Shown: positions 6,083-12,281 of the stretch, one piece after another
Position numbering within the stretch: position 1 is the stretch's first letter
How the letters are laid out: every line of letters begins with the position of its first letter
Source of the DNA: Verrucomicrobiales bacterium
GTDB taxonomy: Bacteria > Verrucomicrobiota > Verrucomicrobiia > Verrucomicrobiales > V1-33
NCBI GenBank assembly: GCA_023253495.1
Contig: JALRGF010000644.1
Location: forward strand, 1 to 12,281
Length of the DNA: 12,281 nt
Direction of reading: 5' to 3'
Notes under the pieces: model-generated
Told to the model about the DNA's origin: nothing
Seen by the model: only the letters and a program-made list of their open reading frames with translations
The model's database searches: none
Position numbers and translations under genes: made by a program

Positions 6083-7126
6083 ATGGGATTCATTCGCAGT
6101 ATTTGTGTCGGCTCCCTGTCGGTCGTGTCGGCCGTCGTTCTGGTGCCGGATGGCCGCGGCCTCGCCTCTGCGGCAGAGGTGGTGCATGTGTATTCGCATC
6201 GTCATTACGGGGTGGACGAGCAGCTGAACACGTTGTTTACCGGGAAGACGGGGATTGAGGTGAAGGTGGTGAATGCGGAGGCCGACCAGTTGATTGAGCG
6301 TTTGCAGGCCGAGGGCGAGTCGAGTCCGGCGGATGTGCTGATCACGGTGGATGCCGGGCGGATGCAACGGGCGCGGAAAGAGGGGTTGCTGCAGCCGGTG
6401 ATGTCGGAGGTCCTGACGCGGGGGACGCCGGCGGAGCTTCAGGATGCGGACGGTTATTGGTATGCGTATGCGATCCGGGCGCGGGTGCTGCTGGTGGCGG
6501 CGGACCGGGTCAAAGCGGGGGAGATCCGGGATTACGAGGATCTGGCCCGGCCGGAGTGGCGCGGGCGGGTGCTGGTGCGCTCGTCCTCGAGCAGTTACAA
6601 TCAGGCTCTGATGGCGTCGATGGTCAGCGCCCTGGGCGAGAAGCGGGCGCTGGCGTGGGCGCGCGGCCTCGCGGCCAATCTGGCGCGGCCGCCGCAGGGG
6701 GGTGACCGCGACCAGATCAAGGCATGTGCCGCCGGCCTGGCGGACGTGTGTCTTGCGAACACGTATTATTACGGCCTGCTGCTCCACTCGGCGGACCCGG
6801 CGGAGCGGGCGGCGGCCGGCAAAATGCGGCTCATTTTCCCGAACCAGGGCGGCCGCGGCACGCATGTGAACGTGAGTGCGGCCGGGGTGACCCGGCACGC
6901 GCGGAACGTGGCGAACGCGCGGGCCTACCTGGAATTCCTTGTTTCTCCGGAAGCCCAGAAGCTGCTGGCCAACGGAGGCCAGGAATTCCCGGCGCTGATG
7001 GACCTCACCCTGAATCCGACACAGGAAAAATGGGGCGCGTTCAAGGTCGACACTGCGACGTTCCGCCAAATGGGTGAAGATCAGCCCAAAGCCGTGCGAC
7101 TCATCGATGCCGCCGGATGGAAGTGA
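6083..7126 (+). CDS. Fe(3+) ABC transporter, periplasmic substrate-binding protein (FutA/FbpA-like)
   Basis: This 347-residue secreted protein should capture ferric iron in the periplasm and pass it to the adjacent permease. It has a signal peptide: Arg5, a hydrophobic stretch at about 7-21, and a likely cut after ASA (28-30). The mature protein begins with the family pattern VVHVYSHRHY (33-42). ITVDAGRM (87-94), NTYYYG (226-231) and GGRGTHVNVSAAGVTRHARN (256-275) follow; the last two are conserved in FutA/AfuA/FbpA proteins. The tyrosine run at 228-230 is where iron ligands lie in this family. The C-terminal EFLVSPEAQ is typical. The ATG at 6083 has GGGAG close upstream. It is the first gene of a three-gene operon. 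Its coding strand is strongly G-rich (28 G to 8 C at 6241-6300), unlike truA before it and the ATPase gene after it. Iron specificity is inferred from family resemblance. Confidence 0.92.
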   Translation: MGFIRSICVGSLSVVSAVVLVPDGRGLASAAEVVHVYSHRHYGVDEQLNTLFTGKTGIEVKVVNAEADQLIERLQAEGESSPADVLITVDAGRMQRARKEGLLQPVMSEVLTRGTPAELQDADGYWYAYAIRARVLLVAADRVKAGEIRDYEDLARPEWRGRVLVRSSSSSYNQALMASMVSALGEKRALAWARGLAANLARPPQGGDRDQIKACAAGLADVCLANTYYYGLLLHSADPAERAAAGKMRLIFPNQGGRGTHVNVSAAGVTRHARNVANARAYLEFLVSPEAQKLLANGGQEFPALMDLTLNPTQEKWGAFKVDTATFRQMGEDQPKAVRLIDAAGWK

Positions 7127-7130
7127 TCCG

Positions 7131-8732
7131 GTGAGGCGGCAGCGGTCGCGGTGGCGGCCGGCGCTGCTGGCCGTGTGGTTGCCGGCGCTGGTGGTGCTGC
7201 TGCCGGTGCTGGTGGTGGTGTGGCGCGGGCTGCAGCCGGCCGGGGAGGCGTGGCCGCAGATCGTGGAAGCCCGCCTCGGCGGACACTTGTGGCAGTCGCT
7301 GGTGCTGGCGGGAAGCGTCACGCTGCTGGCCATGGTGTTCGGGGTGCCTGCCGCCTGGCAGGTGACCATGCATGAATTTCCGGGCCGTCGGCTGCTGGAA
7401 TGGGCACTGGTGCTGCCGCTGGCGATGCCGGGATTTGTGGCGGCGATGGCCTACGTCGACGGGCTGGAGAGCCTGATCCCGCTTTATGTGCGCGTGCGCA
7501 CCGCTTTCGGACTGGAGGCGTTCCTGCGGGTGCAACAGATCGCCCCCTGGGTGTTCGCAATCGGGGTGCTGGCCGCCACCCTTTTTCCCTATGTGTACCT
7601 GAGTTGTCGCGCGGTGTTCGAGCGCGAGGCAGCAGGGACGATGGAGGCGGCGCGCACTCTGGGCGCCGGGCCGGCGCGGGTGTTCCTGCGGGTGGCCGTG
7701 CCGATGGCACGCCCGGCCATCGCCGCCGGTGGCAGCCTGGTGGCGATGGAGGCACTCAACGACTACGGGGTGGTCACCGCCTTCGGGCTGTCCCCGCTGA
7801 CCCCCGGAATTTTCCGCGTGTGGACGGAAGGCCATCCCGAAGCGGCCATGCGGCTGGCCCTGATGCTCACGGCGCTGATGGTCCTGCTCGTCGGACTGGA
7901 AAACTGGCAGCGGGGCCGCCGCAGGTTTGCCGCCGACCCGGGAGACATCCCGCCGGCCCGGCACCGCCTGGGCGCGGCCGGCGCGGCGCGGGCCTGGATG
8001 ATCTGCGCGCCGCCCCTCGTGCTCGGATTCCTCATCCCCGCCTGGCGGATGGCCCGCTGGGCGTGGCAGGCGCGCGATCGCACCGACTGGCGCGGGCTGC
8101 TCGATGCCGCCGGAAACTCGCTGCTGCTCGCCGCCGGCGCCTCGGTCCTGATCAGTCTGGGCGCCGTGACGCTGGTCGCCGCGCGCCGCCTGGCCACCGG
8201 CCCCTCCCTCGCCGCCGCCCAGCGCCTGGGACTGCTCGGATACGCGCTGCCCGGTGCCATGGTAGCCGTCGGCATCGGCACGGTGGTTTCCACCCTGGCC
8301 GCCCGGCCCGGCTTCGGATTCCTTGCCCTCAGCGTGTCGGCCACCGGTCTGGTGGCCGCCTATTTCGTGCGCTTCCTCGCCGTCAGTCTGCAACCGGTCG
8401 GGGCCGGTTTCGACCGCCTCTCCGCCGGCCTGCATGAGGCGGCGCGCACCCTCGGCGCCTCGCCGACCAGAGCTTTGGTCCGGATCGATCTGCCCTTGGT
8501 GTGGCCGGCGGTGCTGGCCGGCGCCACCCTGGCGTTCATCGATGTCTTCAAGGAGCTGCCGATGACTCTGGTCCTGCGTCCGTTTGATTTCCAGACCCTG
8601 GCCACCGAAACCTACCGCCTGACCGGTGAATCCCGCATCCCGGAAGCCGCCGGTCCCGGACTGCTGATGGTCGCCATCAGCCTGGTCGGCCTCATCCCGC
8701 TCAGCCACCTCATCCGCCGCCGCCTTCAATGA
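7131..8732 (+). CDS. Fe(3+) ABC transporter, two-domain inner-membrane permease (FbpB-like)
   Basis: The product is about 533 residues, a fusion of two permease (BPD_transp_1) halves in one chain as in FbpB. Each half carries an EAA loop that contacts the ATPase: EAARTLGAGPARVFLRVAVP (172-191) and EAARTLGASPTRALVRIDLP (436-455). Many hydrophobic segments are visible, starting with LLAVWLPALVVLLPVLVVVW. The C-terminal KELPMTLVLRPFDFQTLA is typical of iron and related permeases. I chose the GTG at 7131 because GGAAG lies 7 bases upstream and it follows the previous stop by 4 bp. An ATG at 7107 or GTG at 7074 would give a longer protein overlapping the binding-protein gene. Base composition changes within the gene: the 5' part is G-rich like the preceding gene, and from roughly 7900 it is C-rich like the ATPase gene. 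Confidence 0.92.
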   Translation: MRRQRSRWRPALLAVWLPALVVLLPVLVVVWRGLQPAGEAWPQIVEARLGGHLWQSLVLAGSVTLLAMVFGVPAAWQVTMHEFPGRRLLEWALVLPLAMPGFVAAMAYVDGLESLIPLYVRVRTAFGLEAFLRVQQIAPWVFAIGVLAATLFPYVYLSCRAVFEREAAGTMEAARTLGAGPARVFLRVAVPMARPAIAAGGSLVAMEALNDYGVVTAFGLSPLTPGIFRVWTEGHPEAAMRLALMLTALMVLLVGLENWQRGRRRFAADPGDIPPARHRLGAAGAARAWMICAPPLVLGFLIPAWRMARWAWQARDRTDWRGLLDAAGNSLLLAAGASVLISLGAVTLVAARRLATGPSLAAAQRLGLLGYALPGAMVAVGIGTVVSTLAARPGFGFLALSVSATGLVAAYFVRFLAVSLQPVGAGFDRLSAGLHEAARTLGASPTRALVRIDLPLVWPAVLAGATLAFIDVFKELPMTLVLRPFDFQTLATETYRLTGESRIPEAAGPGLLMVAISLVGLIPLSHLIRRRLQ

Positions 8733-9781
8733 TCCGACTGCTCGTCCGGAACGTCAGCAAAACCCACCGCCGCACCTCCCCGCCGGCGGTCCGCGACGCC
8801 TCGTTCGAATTGGAAGACGGCCACCTGCTCGCCCTCGTCGGCGAAAGCGGCAGCGGCAAAACCACCCTGCTCCGGCTCATCGCCGGCCTCGAATCACCGG
8901 ACACCGGAACCATCAGCGTCGACGGACAGACGCTGTCCGCCCCCGGCTCCGTCACACCCCCGGAACAACGCGGCATCGGCCTGGTATTTCAACACCACGC
9001 CCTCTTCCCCCATCTCACCGTCGCCCAGAACATCACGTTCGGCCTGCGCCACCTCCCGCGCATCGAGCGCCGCCGCCTCGTCGAACCGCTCCTCGAGCTG
9101 GTCAATCTCCCCGGGTTCGGCCGGCGCTACCCGCACGAACTTTCCGGCGGCGAACGCCAGCGCATCGCCCTCGCCCGCGCCCTCGCCCCCAACCCCCGCG
9201 TCCTGCTGCTCGACGAACCGTTCAGCAGCCTGGACGCCCGGCTGCGCCACGCCATTCGCGACGAAACCCGCGCCATCCTCAAGGAACGCGGTGCCACCGC
9301 CGTGCTCGTCACCCACGACACCGGCGACGCCCTCTCCATCGCCGACCGCATCGTCGTCCTCAAAGACGGATGCGTCCAGCAATGCGGCGCGCCCGCCGAA
9401 ATCTATCACGCCCCGGCCAACGCCGAAGTCGCCTCGCTCTTCGGTATCTGCAACTTTTTGCCGCTCACCAGCCTGCCCCACCCCGACGGTGCCCGCATCC
9501 ACTGCCAGATCGGCCCGCCCCGACCTCAGCAGGACCCCGGCTTCGGTCTCTGGGTCCGCCCCGAAGACCTCGAACTCGTCCGGCCCGCCGCCGGCACTAC
9601 GCTCACCGGCACGGTCAGCCGCGTCTCCTTTCACGGTGCCTACCTCGAGGTCGAACTGCTCTGCTCACAACCCGGCCTCGAACCTTTCCCCGTCATCATC
9701 CACCACGCCAACTCCCTGCCGGTCAGCCCGGGAGAAACGTGGTCGGTCGCCCCGCGGCCGCGCCGCCGCCCGCCCGTCTGA
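8729..9781 (+). CDS. Fe(3+) ABC transporter, ATP-binding protein (FbpC-like)
   Basis: This 350-residue cytoplasmic ATPase powers the importer. All ABC motifs are intact: Walker A GESGSGKTT (38-46), Q-loop Gln88 in VFQHHALFP, signature LSGGERQ (138-144), Walker B VLLLDE (158-163), D-loop SSLD (166-169) and the switch histidine His196 in VTHDT. The C-terminal third (about 240-350) looks like a TOBE-type regulatory domain (LWVRPEDLELV, then TGTVSRVSFHGAYLEVEL), as in FbpC, PotA and MalK relatives. The ATG overlaps the permease stop by 4 bp (ATGA), a mark of translational coupling. The sequence does not separate iron from other substrates by itself; the call follows the binding protein and permease. 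The gene ends 19 bp before a convergent small gene, with no obvious terminator between. Confidence 0.94.
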   Translation: MIRLLVRNVSKTHRRTSPPAVRDASFELEDGHLLALVGESGSGKTTLLRLIAGLESPDTGTISVDGQTLSAPGSVTPPEQRGIGLVFQHHALFPHLTVAQNITFGLRHLPRIERRRLVEPLLELVNLPGFGRRYPHELSGGERQRIALARALAPNPRVLLLDEPFSSLDARLRHAIRDETRAILKERGATAVLVTHDTGDALSIADRIVVLKDGCVQQCGAPAEIYHAPANAEVASLFGICNFLPLTSLPHPDGARIHCQIGPPRPQQDPGFGLWVRPEDLELVRPAAGTTLTGTVSRVSFHGAYLEVELLCSQPGLEPFPVIIHHANSLPVSPGETWSVAPRPRRRPPV

Positions 9782-9800
9782 CGCCCGCCAGCCCCGCAGG

Positions 9801-10067
9801 CTAGCCGTCCGCCTTTTCGCCGGCCGGTGCCCCCGCCGGCGACCCTCCCTGGGATCCGGACGGACCCTCCTTCCGGCGGCTTTCCGCCCCCGATTCCTTC
9901 CGGTTCTCCCCGCCGATCGCCTGAAACGGAGCGGTGACGACCTTGCCGGTGGTTTCCACCGTGGTCTCGACAATCCCGCCGGCCACTTTCACCGGCACAG
10001 TCACCAGCGAGCAGGAAACACCGCCGCAAGCGGCGATCAAAACACAGGAAACAAGAGACGCTTTCAT
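9801..10067 (-). CDS. Small predicted lipoprotein of unknown function
   Basis: This 88-residue product starts MKASLVSCVLIAACGGVSCS. The lysine, hydrophobic core and cysteines give a lipoprotein signal, with LIAAC (Cys14) the best lipobox and GVSC (Cys19) an alternative. The body contains VTVPVKVAGGIVETTVETTG, a short Val/Thr-rich amphipathic stretch, then KVVTAPFQAIGG. The tail is charged and rich in Gly, Ser, Pro and Lys, and looks disordered. I do not recognise the family. It lies 26 bp downstream of the RND pump stop in the same orientation, so it may be co-transcribed and envelope-associated. No clear Shine-Dalgarno sequence precedes the ATG at 10067. The frame is open further upstream to 10187, but that would overlap the pump gene and lose the signal peptide. 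Confidence 0.65.
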   Translation of the reverse strand: MKASLVSCVLIAACGGVSCSLVTVPVKVAGGIVETTVETTGKVVTAPFQAIGGENRKESGAESRRKEGPSGSQGGSPAGAPAGEKADG

Positions 10068-10093
10068 GAAAAAAAGACCGTGAAAACCGCAGA

Positions 10094-12281
10094 TCAGCGC
10101 TCCGGCTCCGCGGCCGGCGGCTTCGGCAGTGCGGCGGACGCCGCGGCTTTGCCGGCCCCGCTCAACCGCATGACTAGAACATAACACGCCGGAATCACCA
10201 GAACACCGATAAGCGTCGCAATGGACATGCCGAAGACCACCGCCGTGCCCATCACCTTGCGCGACTCCGCACCGGATCCGCTCGCCACCGCCAGCGGCAC
10301 GGCCCCGAGAATGAACGCCAGCGACGTCATCAGGATCGGCCGCAGCCGCTGACGCGCCCCCTCAATCGCCGCCTCCATGAACGGCACTCCCTGTTCATGC
10401 TTCATCTTCGCGAACTCCACGATCAGAATCGCGTTCTTGGCCGCCAGACCGATGAGCATGATGATGCCGATCTGAGCATACACGTTGTTCTCAAAGCCGC
10501 GCACCAGCAGACCGAGGAACGTGCCAAGAACCACCAGCGGCGTGGCCAGCAGCACCGCCAGCGGCAATGACCAACTCTCGTACTGCGCCGCCAGGAGCAG
10601 AAACACAAAGACAAGGGCCAGTCCGAAAATGACCACCGACTGTCCTTGCGCCTTTTTCTCCTGATAGGTCAGTCCGGTCCATTCGTACCCGAAACCCGAA
10701 GGCAGCACGGCCCGCGCCACCTCCTCCATCGCCGTCACCGCCTGCGCCGAACTGAACCCCGGCGCCGCCGCCCCCGTGATTTCCGTGGCCCGGAAAAGAT
10801 TGTACCGCGTGGTGTACGCCGGGCCGCCCGTCTGCGACACCCGCACCAGCGTGTCCAGCGGCACCATGCCCCCGTCCCGGTTGCGCACATGCAGCCGCGC
10901 TATGTCATCAGGCTGGCCGGTAAAGGCCGGTTCGGCCTGCAGATACACCCGGTACACCCGCCCGAAACGGTTGAAATCGTTGACATACGCCCCTCCCAGA
11001 TACGCCTGCAACGTGGCATAGACGTCGTTGACCGGCACCCCGAGTACCCGGCATTTCTCGCGATCCAGATCCACCTTCACCTGCGGCACCGCCGGCCGGA
11101 AACCGGTGTACAGGCGGGCCAGCTCCGGGCGTTTGGCCGCCTCGGCCAGGAAAACCTGTGTCATCGCCGCCAGCTCCGCCACCGTGCCGCCCGCCCGGTC
11201 CTGCAGCTCAAAGGTGAACCCGGAGGCATTGCCATACCCCGGCAGCGAAGGCGGCCCGAACACCAGAATCCGCGCCTCGGGCATCCGGGCAAACTTCCCC
11301 GTCAACGACCGCAGAATCCCCCGCACATGGGTCTCGGCCGTGGTCCGCTCCGACCAGTCCTTCAAGCTGACAAAGAAGGTCATCGCGTTGGAAGACGCCA
11401 CATTCGACAGAATACTGAACCCGGCAATCCCGACATAGGACTCCACCCCCTCGGTGCCGGCCAGCACCGCCTCGATCTGACGCCCCACCGCCTTCGACCG
11501 CTGCAACGAGGCCGCATCGGGCAGCTCCGCGGAAATGAAAAAATACCCTTTGTCCTCGTCCGGAATAAAACCGCCCGGAACGATCCGCCCGAGCCCGACC
11601 ACCCCGGCCACCGCCGCCACCAGAATCAGCATGGTCCGCGCCGACCGCCGGACCAGAAAGCCGGCCACCCCGGTGTAACGAGCCGTCACCGCATCAAACA
11701 TCCGGTTGAAAGCCCCGAAAAACATCCCGAGCGGTCCGCGCCGCGGCGACGGTGGACGGAGCAGCAGCGCGCACAGCGCCGGGCTCAGCGTCAACGCGTT
11801 GATCGCCGAAAAAACCACCGAGGCCGCAATAGTGATGGCAAACTGCTGGTAGAGCGTGCCGGTCAGACCGGGCAGAAATGCCACCGGCACAAAGACCGCG
11901 CACAGAATCAGCGCGATCGCCACCACCGGCCCCGACACCTCCTTCATCGCCCGTTGCGTCGCCTCCACCGGCGTGCTCCCGTGCTCGAGATGATGCATCA
12001 CCGCCTCCACCACCACAATGGCATCATCCACCACAATACCGATGGCCAGCACCAGCCCGAAAAGCGTCAGCGTGTTCACCGAAAACCCGAGCAGCGGAAA
12101 CACCATGAACGTGCCCAGCAACGCCACCGGCACCGTCAGCATCGGAATGAGCGTCGCCCGGAAACTCTGCAGAAACAGAAATACCACCAGAATCACCAGT
12201 ACCACCGCCTCGAAAAGCGTGTGCACGATCGATTCCATCGACGCCTCAATCGGCCGCGTCGAATCCAGCGTCACCTTCACC
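10094..12281 (-). CDS. RND efflux pump permease, HAE1/AcrB type (N-terminus outside the window)
   Basis: The visible 728 residues correspond to roughly the last 70% of an AcrB/MexB-like inner-membrane drug/proton antiporter. About 320 N-terminal residues lie beyond the right edge. The first codon in view is an internal GTG, not a start. Landmarks by visible residue: FLFLQSFRATLIPMLTVPVA (35-54), the proton-relay Asp pair in VVDDAIVVVE (85-86), VPGGFIPDEDKGYFF (234-248), a large periplasmic porter/docking section (about 240-540), and the relay lysine in AAKNAILIVEFAK (Lys615). The C-terminal membrane segments are complete. Such pumps act with a periplasmic adaptor and an outer-membrane channel, neither of which is in the window; they would be expected upstream, beyond 12281. 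Substrates (drugs, solvents, bile salts, dyes) cannot be deduced. A small lipoprotein gene follows 26 bp downstream. Confidence 0.95.
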   Translation of the reverse strand, partial: VKVTLDSTRPIEASMESIVHTLFEAVVLVILVVFLFLQSFRATLIPMLTVPVALLGTFMVFPLLGFSVNTLTLFGLVLAIGIVVDDAIVVVEAVMHHLEHGSTPVEATQRAMKEVSGPVVAIALILCAVFVPVAFLPGLTGTLYQQFAITIAASVVFSAINALTLSPALCALLLRPPSPRRGPLGMFFGAFNRMFDAVTARYTGVAGFLVRRSARTMLILVAAVAGVVGLGRIVPGGFIPDEDKGYFFISAELPDAASLQRSKAVGRQIEAVLAGTEGVESYVGIAGFSILSNVASSNAMTFFVSLKDWSERTTAETHVRGILRSLTGKFARMPEARILVFGPPSLPGYGNASGFTFELQDRAGGTVAELAAMTQVFLAEAAKRPELARLYTGFRPAVPQVKVDLDREKCRVLGVPVNDVYATLQAYLGGAYVNDFNRFGRVYRVYLQAEPAFTGQPDDIARLHVRNRDGGMVPLDTLVRVSQTGGPAYTTRYNLFRATEITGAAAPGFSSAQAVTAMEEVARAVLPSGFGYEWTGLTYQEKKAQGQSVVIFGLALVFVFLLLAAQYESWSLPLAVLLATPLVVLGTFLGLLVRGFENNVYAQIGIIMLIGLAAKNAILIVEFAKMKHEQGVPFMEAAIEGARQRLRPILMTSLAFILGAVPLAVASGSGAESRKVMGTAVVFGMSIATLIGVLVIPACYVLVMRLSGAGKAAASAALPKPPAAEPER

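Noticed and set aside
5951..7369. A 472-codon minus-strand open frame across the truA/iron operon junction
   Set aside because: It lies opposite a clear binding-protein gene, crosses the C-rich gap and has low-complexity His/Arg/Pro-rich composition.
7101..8729. A 542-codon open frame on the minus strand opposite the iron permease
   Set aside because: Its product is rich in Gln, His, Arg and Gly with no domain pattern, while the plus strand encodes an unmistakable permease. Long antisense frames are expected in such GC-rich DNA.
9814..9841. Stem CGCCGG/CCGGCG near the end of the convergent iron ATPase and lipoprotein genes as a terminator
   Set aside because: For plus-strand transcripts the T-run precedes the stem rather than following it, and for minus-strand transcripts the tail is A-rich. 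It also lies inside the lipoprotein coding sequence.
12278..12280. GTG as the start of the RND pump
   Set aside because: Alignment by eye with AcrB places this point about 320 residues into the protein, so the codon is an internal valine and the true start lies outside the window.

Overview
This is a GC-rich chromosomal segment of ordinary housekeeping, cell-envelope and transport genes. I see no phage, insertion sequence, tRNA, rRNA or CRISPR array. Most genes have codon third positions filled with G or C. The gene mix (single-domain mannose-1-phosphate guanylyltransferase, GYF_2-AIM24 fusion, HAE1-type RND pump, ferric-iron ABC importer) and the coding style suggest a Gram-negative bacterium, possibly of the Verrucomicrobiota/Kiritimatiellota group. 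That placement is inference and was not tested.

Layout, left to right. Bases 1-86 appear to encode, on the minus strand, the signal peptide of a secreted protein or lipoprotein that continues off the left edge. A 205-bp divergent gap follows, and then a GYF_2-AIM24 protein (+). Riboflavin synthase (-) is convergent with it. Mannose-1-phosphate guanylyltransferase (+) is divergent from riboflavin synthase and is followed by a polysaccharide pyruvyl transferase family gene (+) of clearly lower GC. These two could both serve surface polysaccharide synthesis. A HAD-IB phosphatase (-) and tRNA pseudouridine synthase A (truA, +) are divergently arranged.

After a strikingly C-rich gap comes a compact three-gene operon (6083-9781, +) for a ferric-iron-type ABC importer: substrate-binding protein, two-domain permease and ATPase. 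The permease follows within 4 bp and the ATPase overlaps it by 4 bp. On the minus strand at the right edge is a large RND efflux permease, cut at its N-terminus by the window end, followed by a small predicted lipoprotein in the same orientation.

The main irregularities are compositional. The plus strand is C-rich almost everywhere, whatever the gene orientation, but turns sharply G-rich from 6083 into the permease gene. The pyruvyl transferase gene is far more AT-rich than its surroundings. Several dyads sit close to start codons and could be regulatory. I found no convincing evidence of a previously undescribed system. The findings are compositional anomalies, candidate regulatory structures and a few uncharacterised small or fused proteins.
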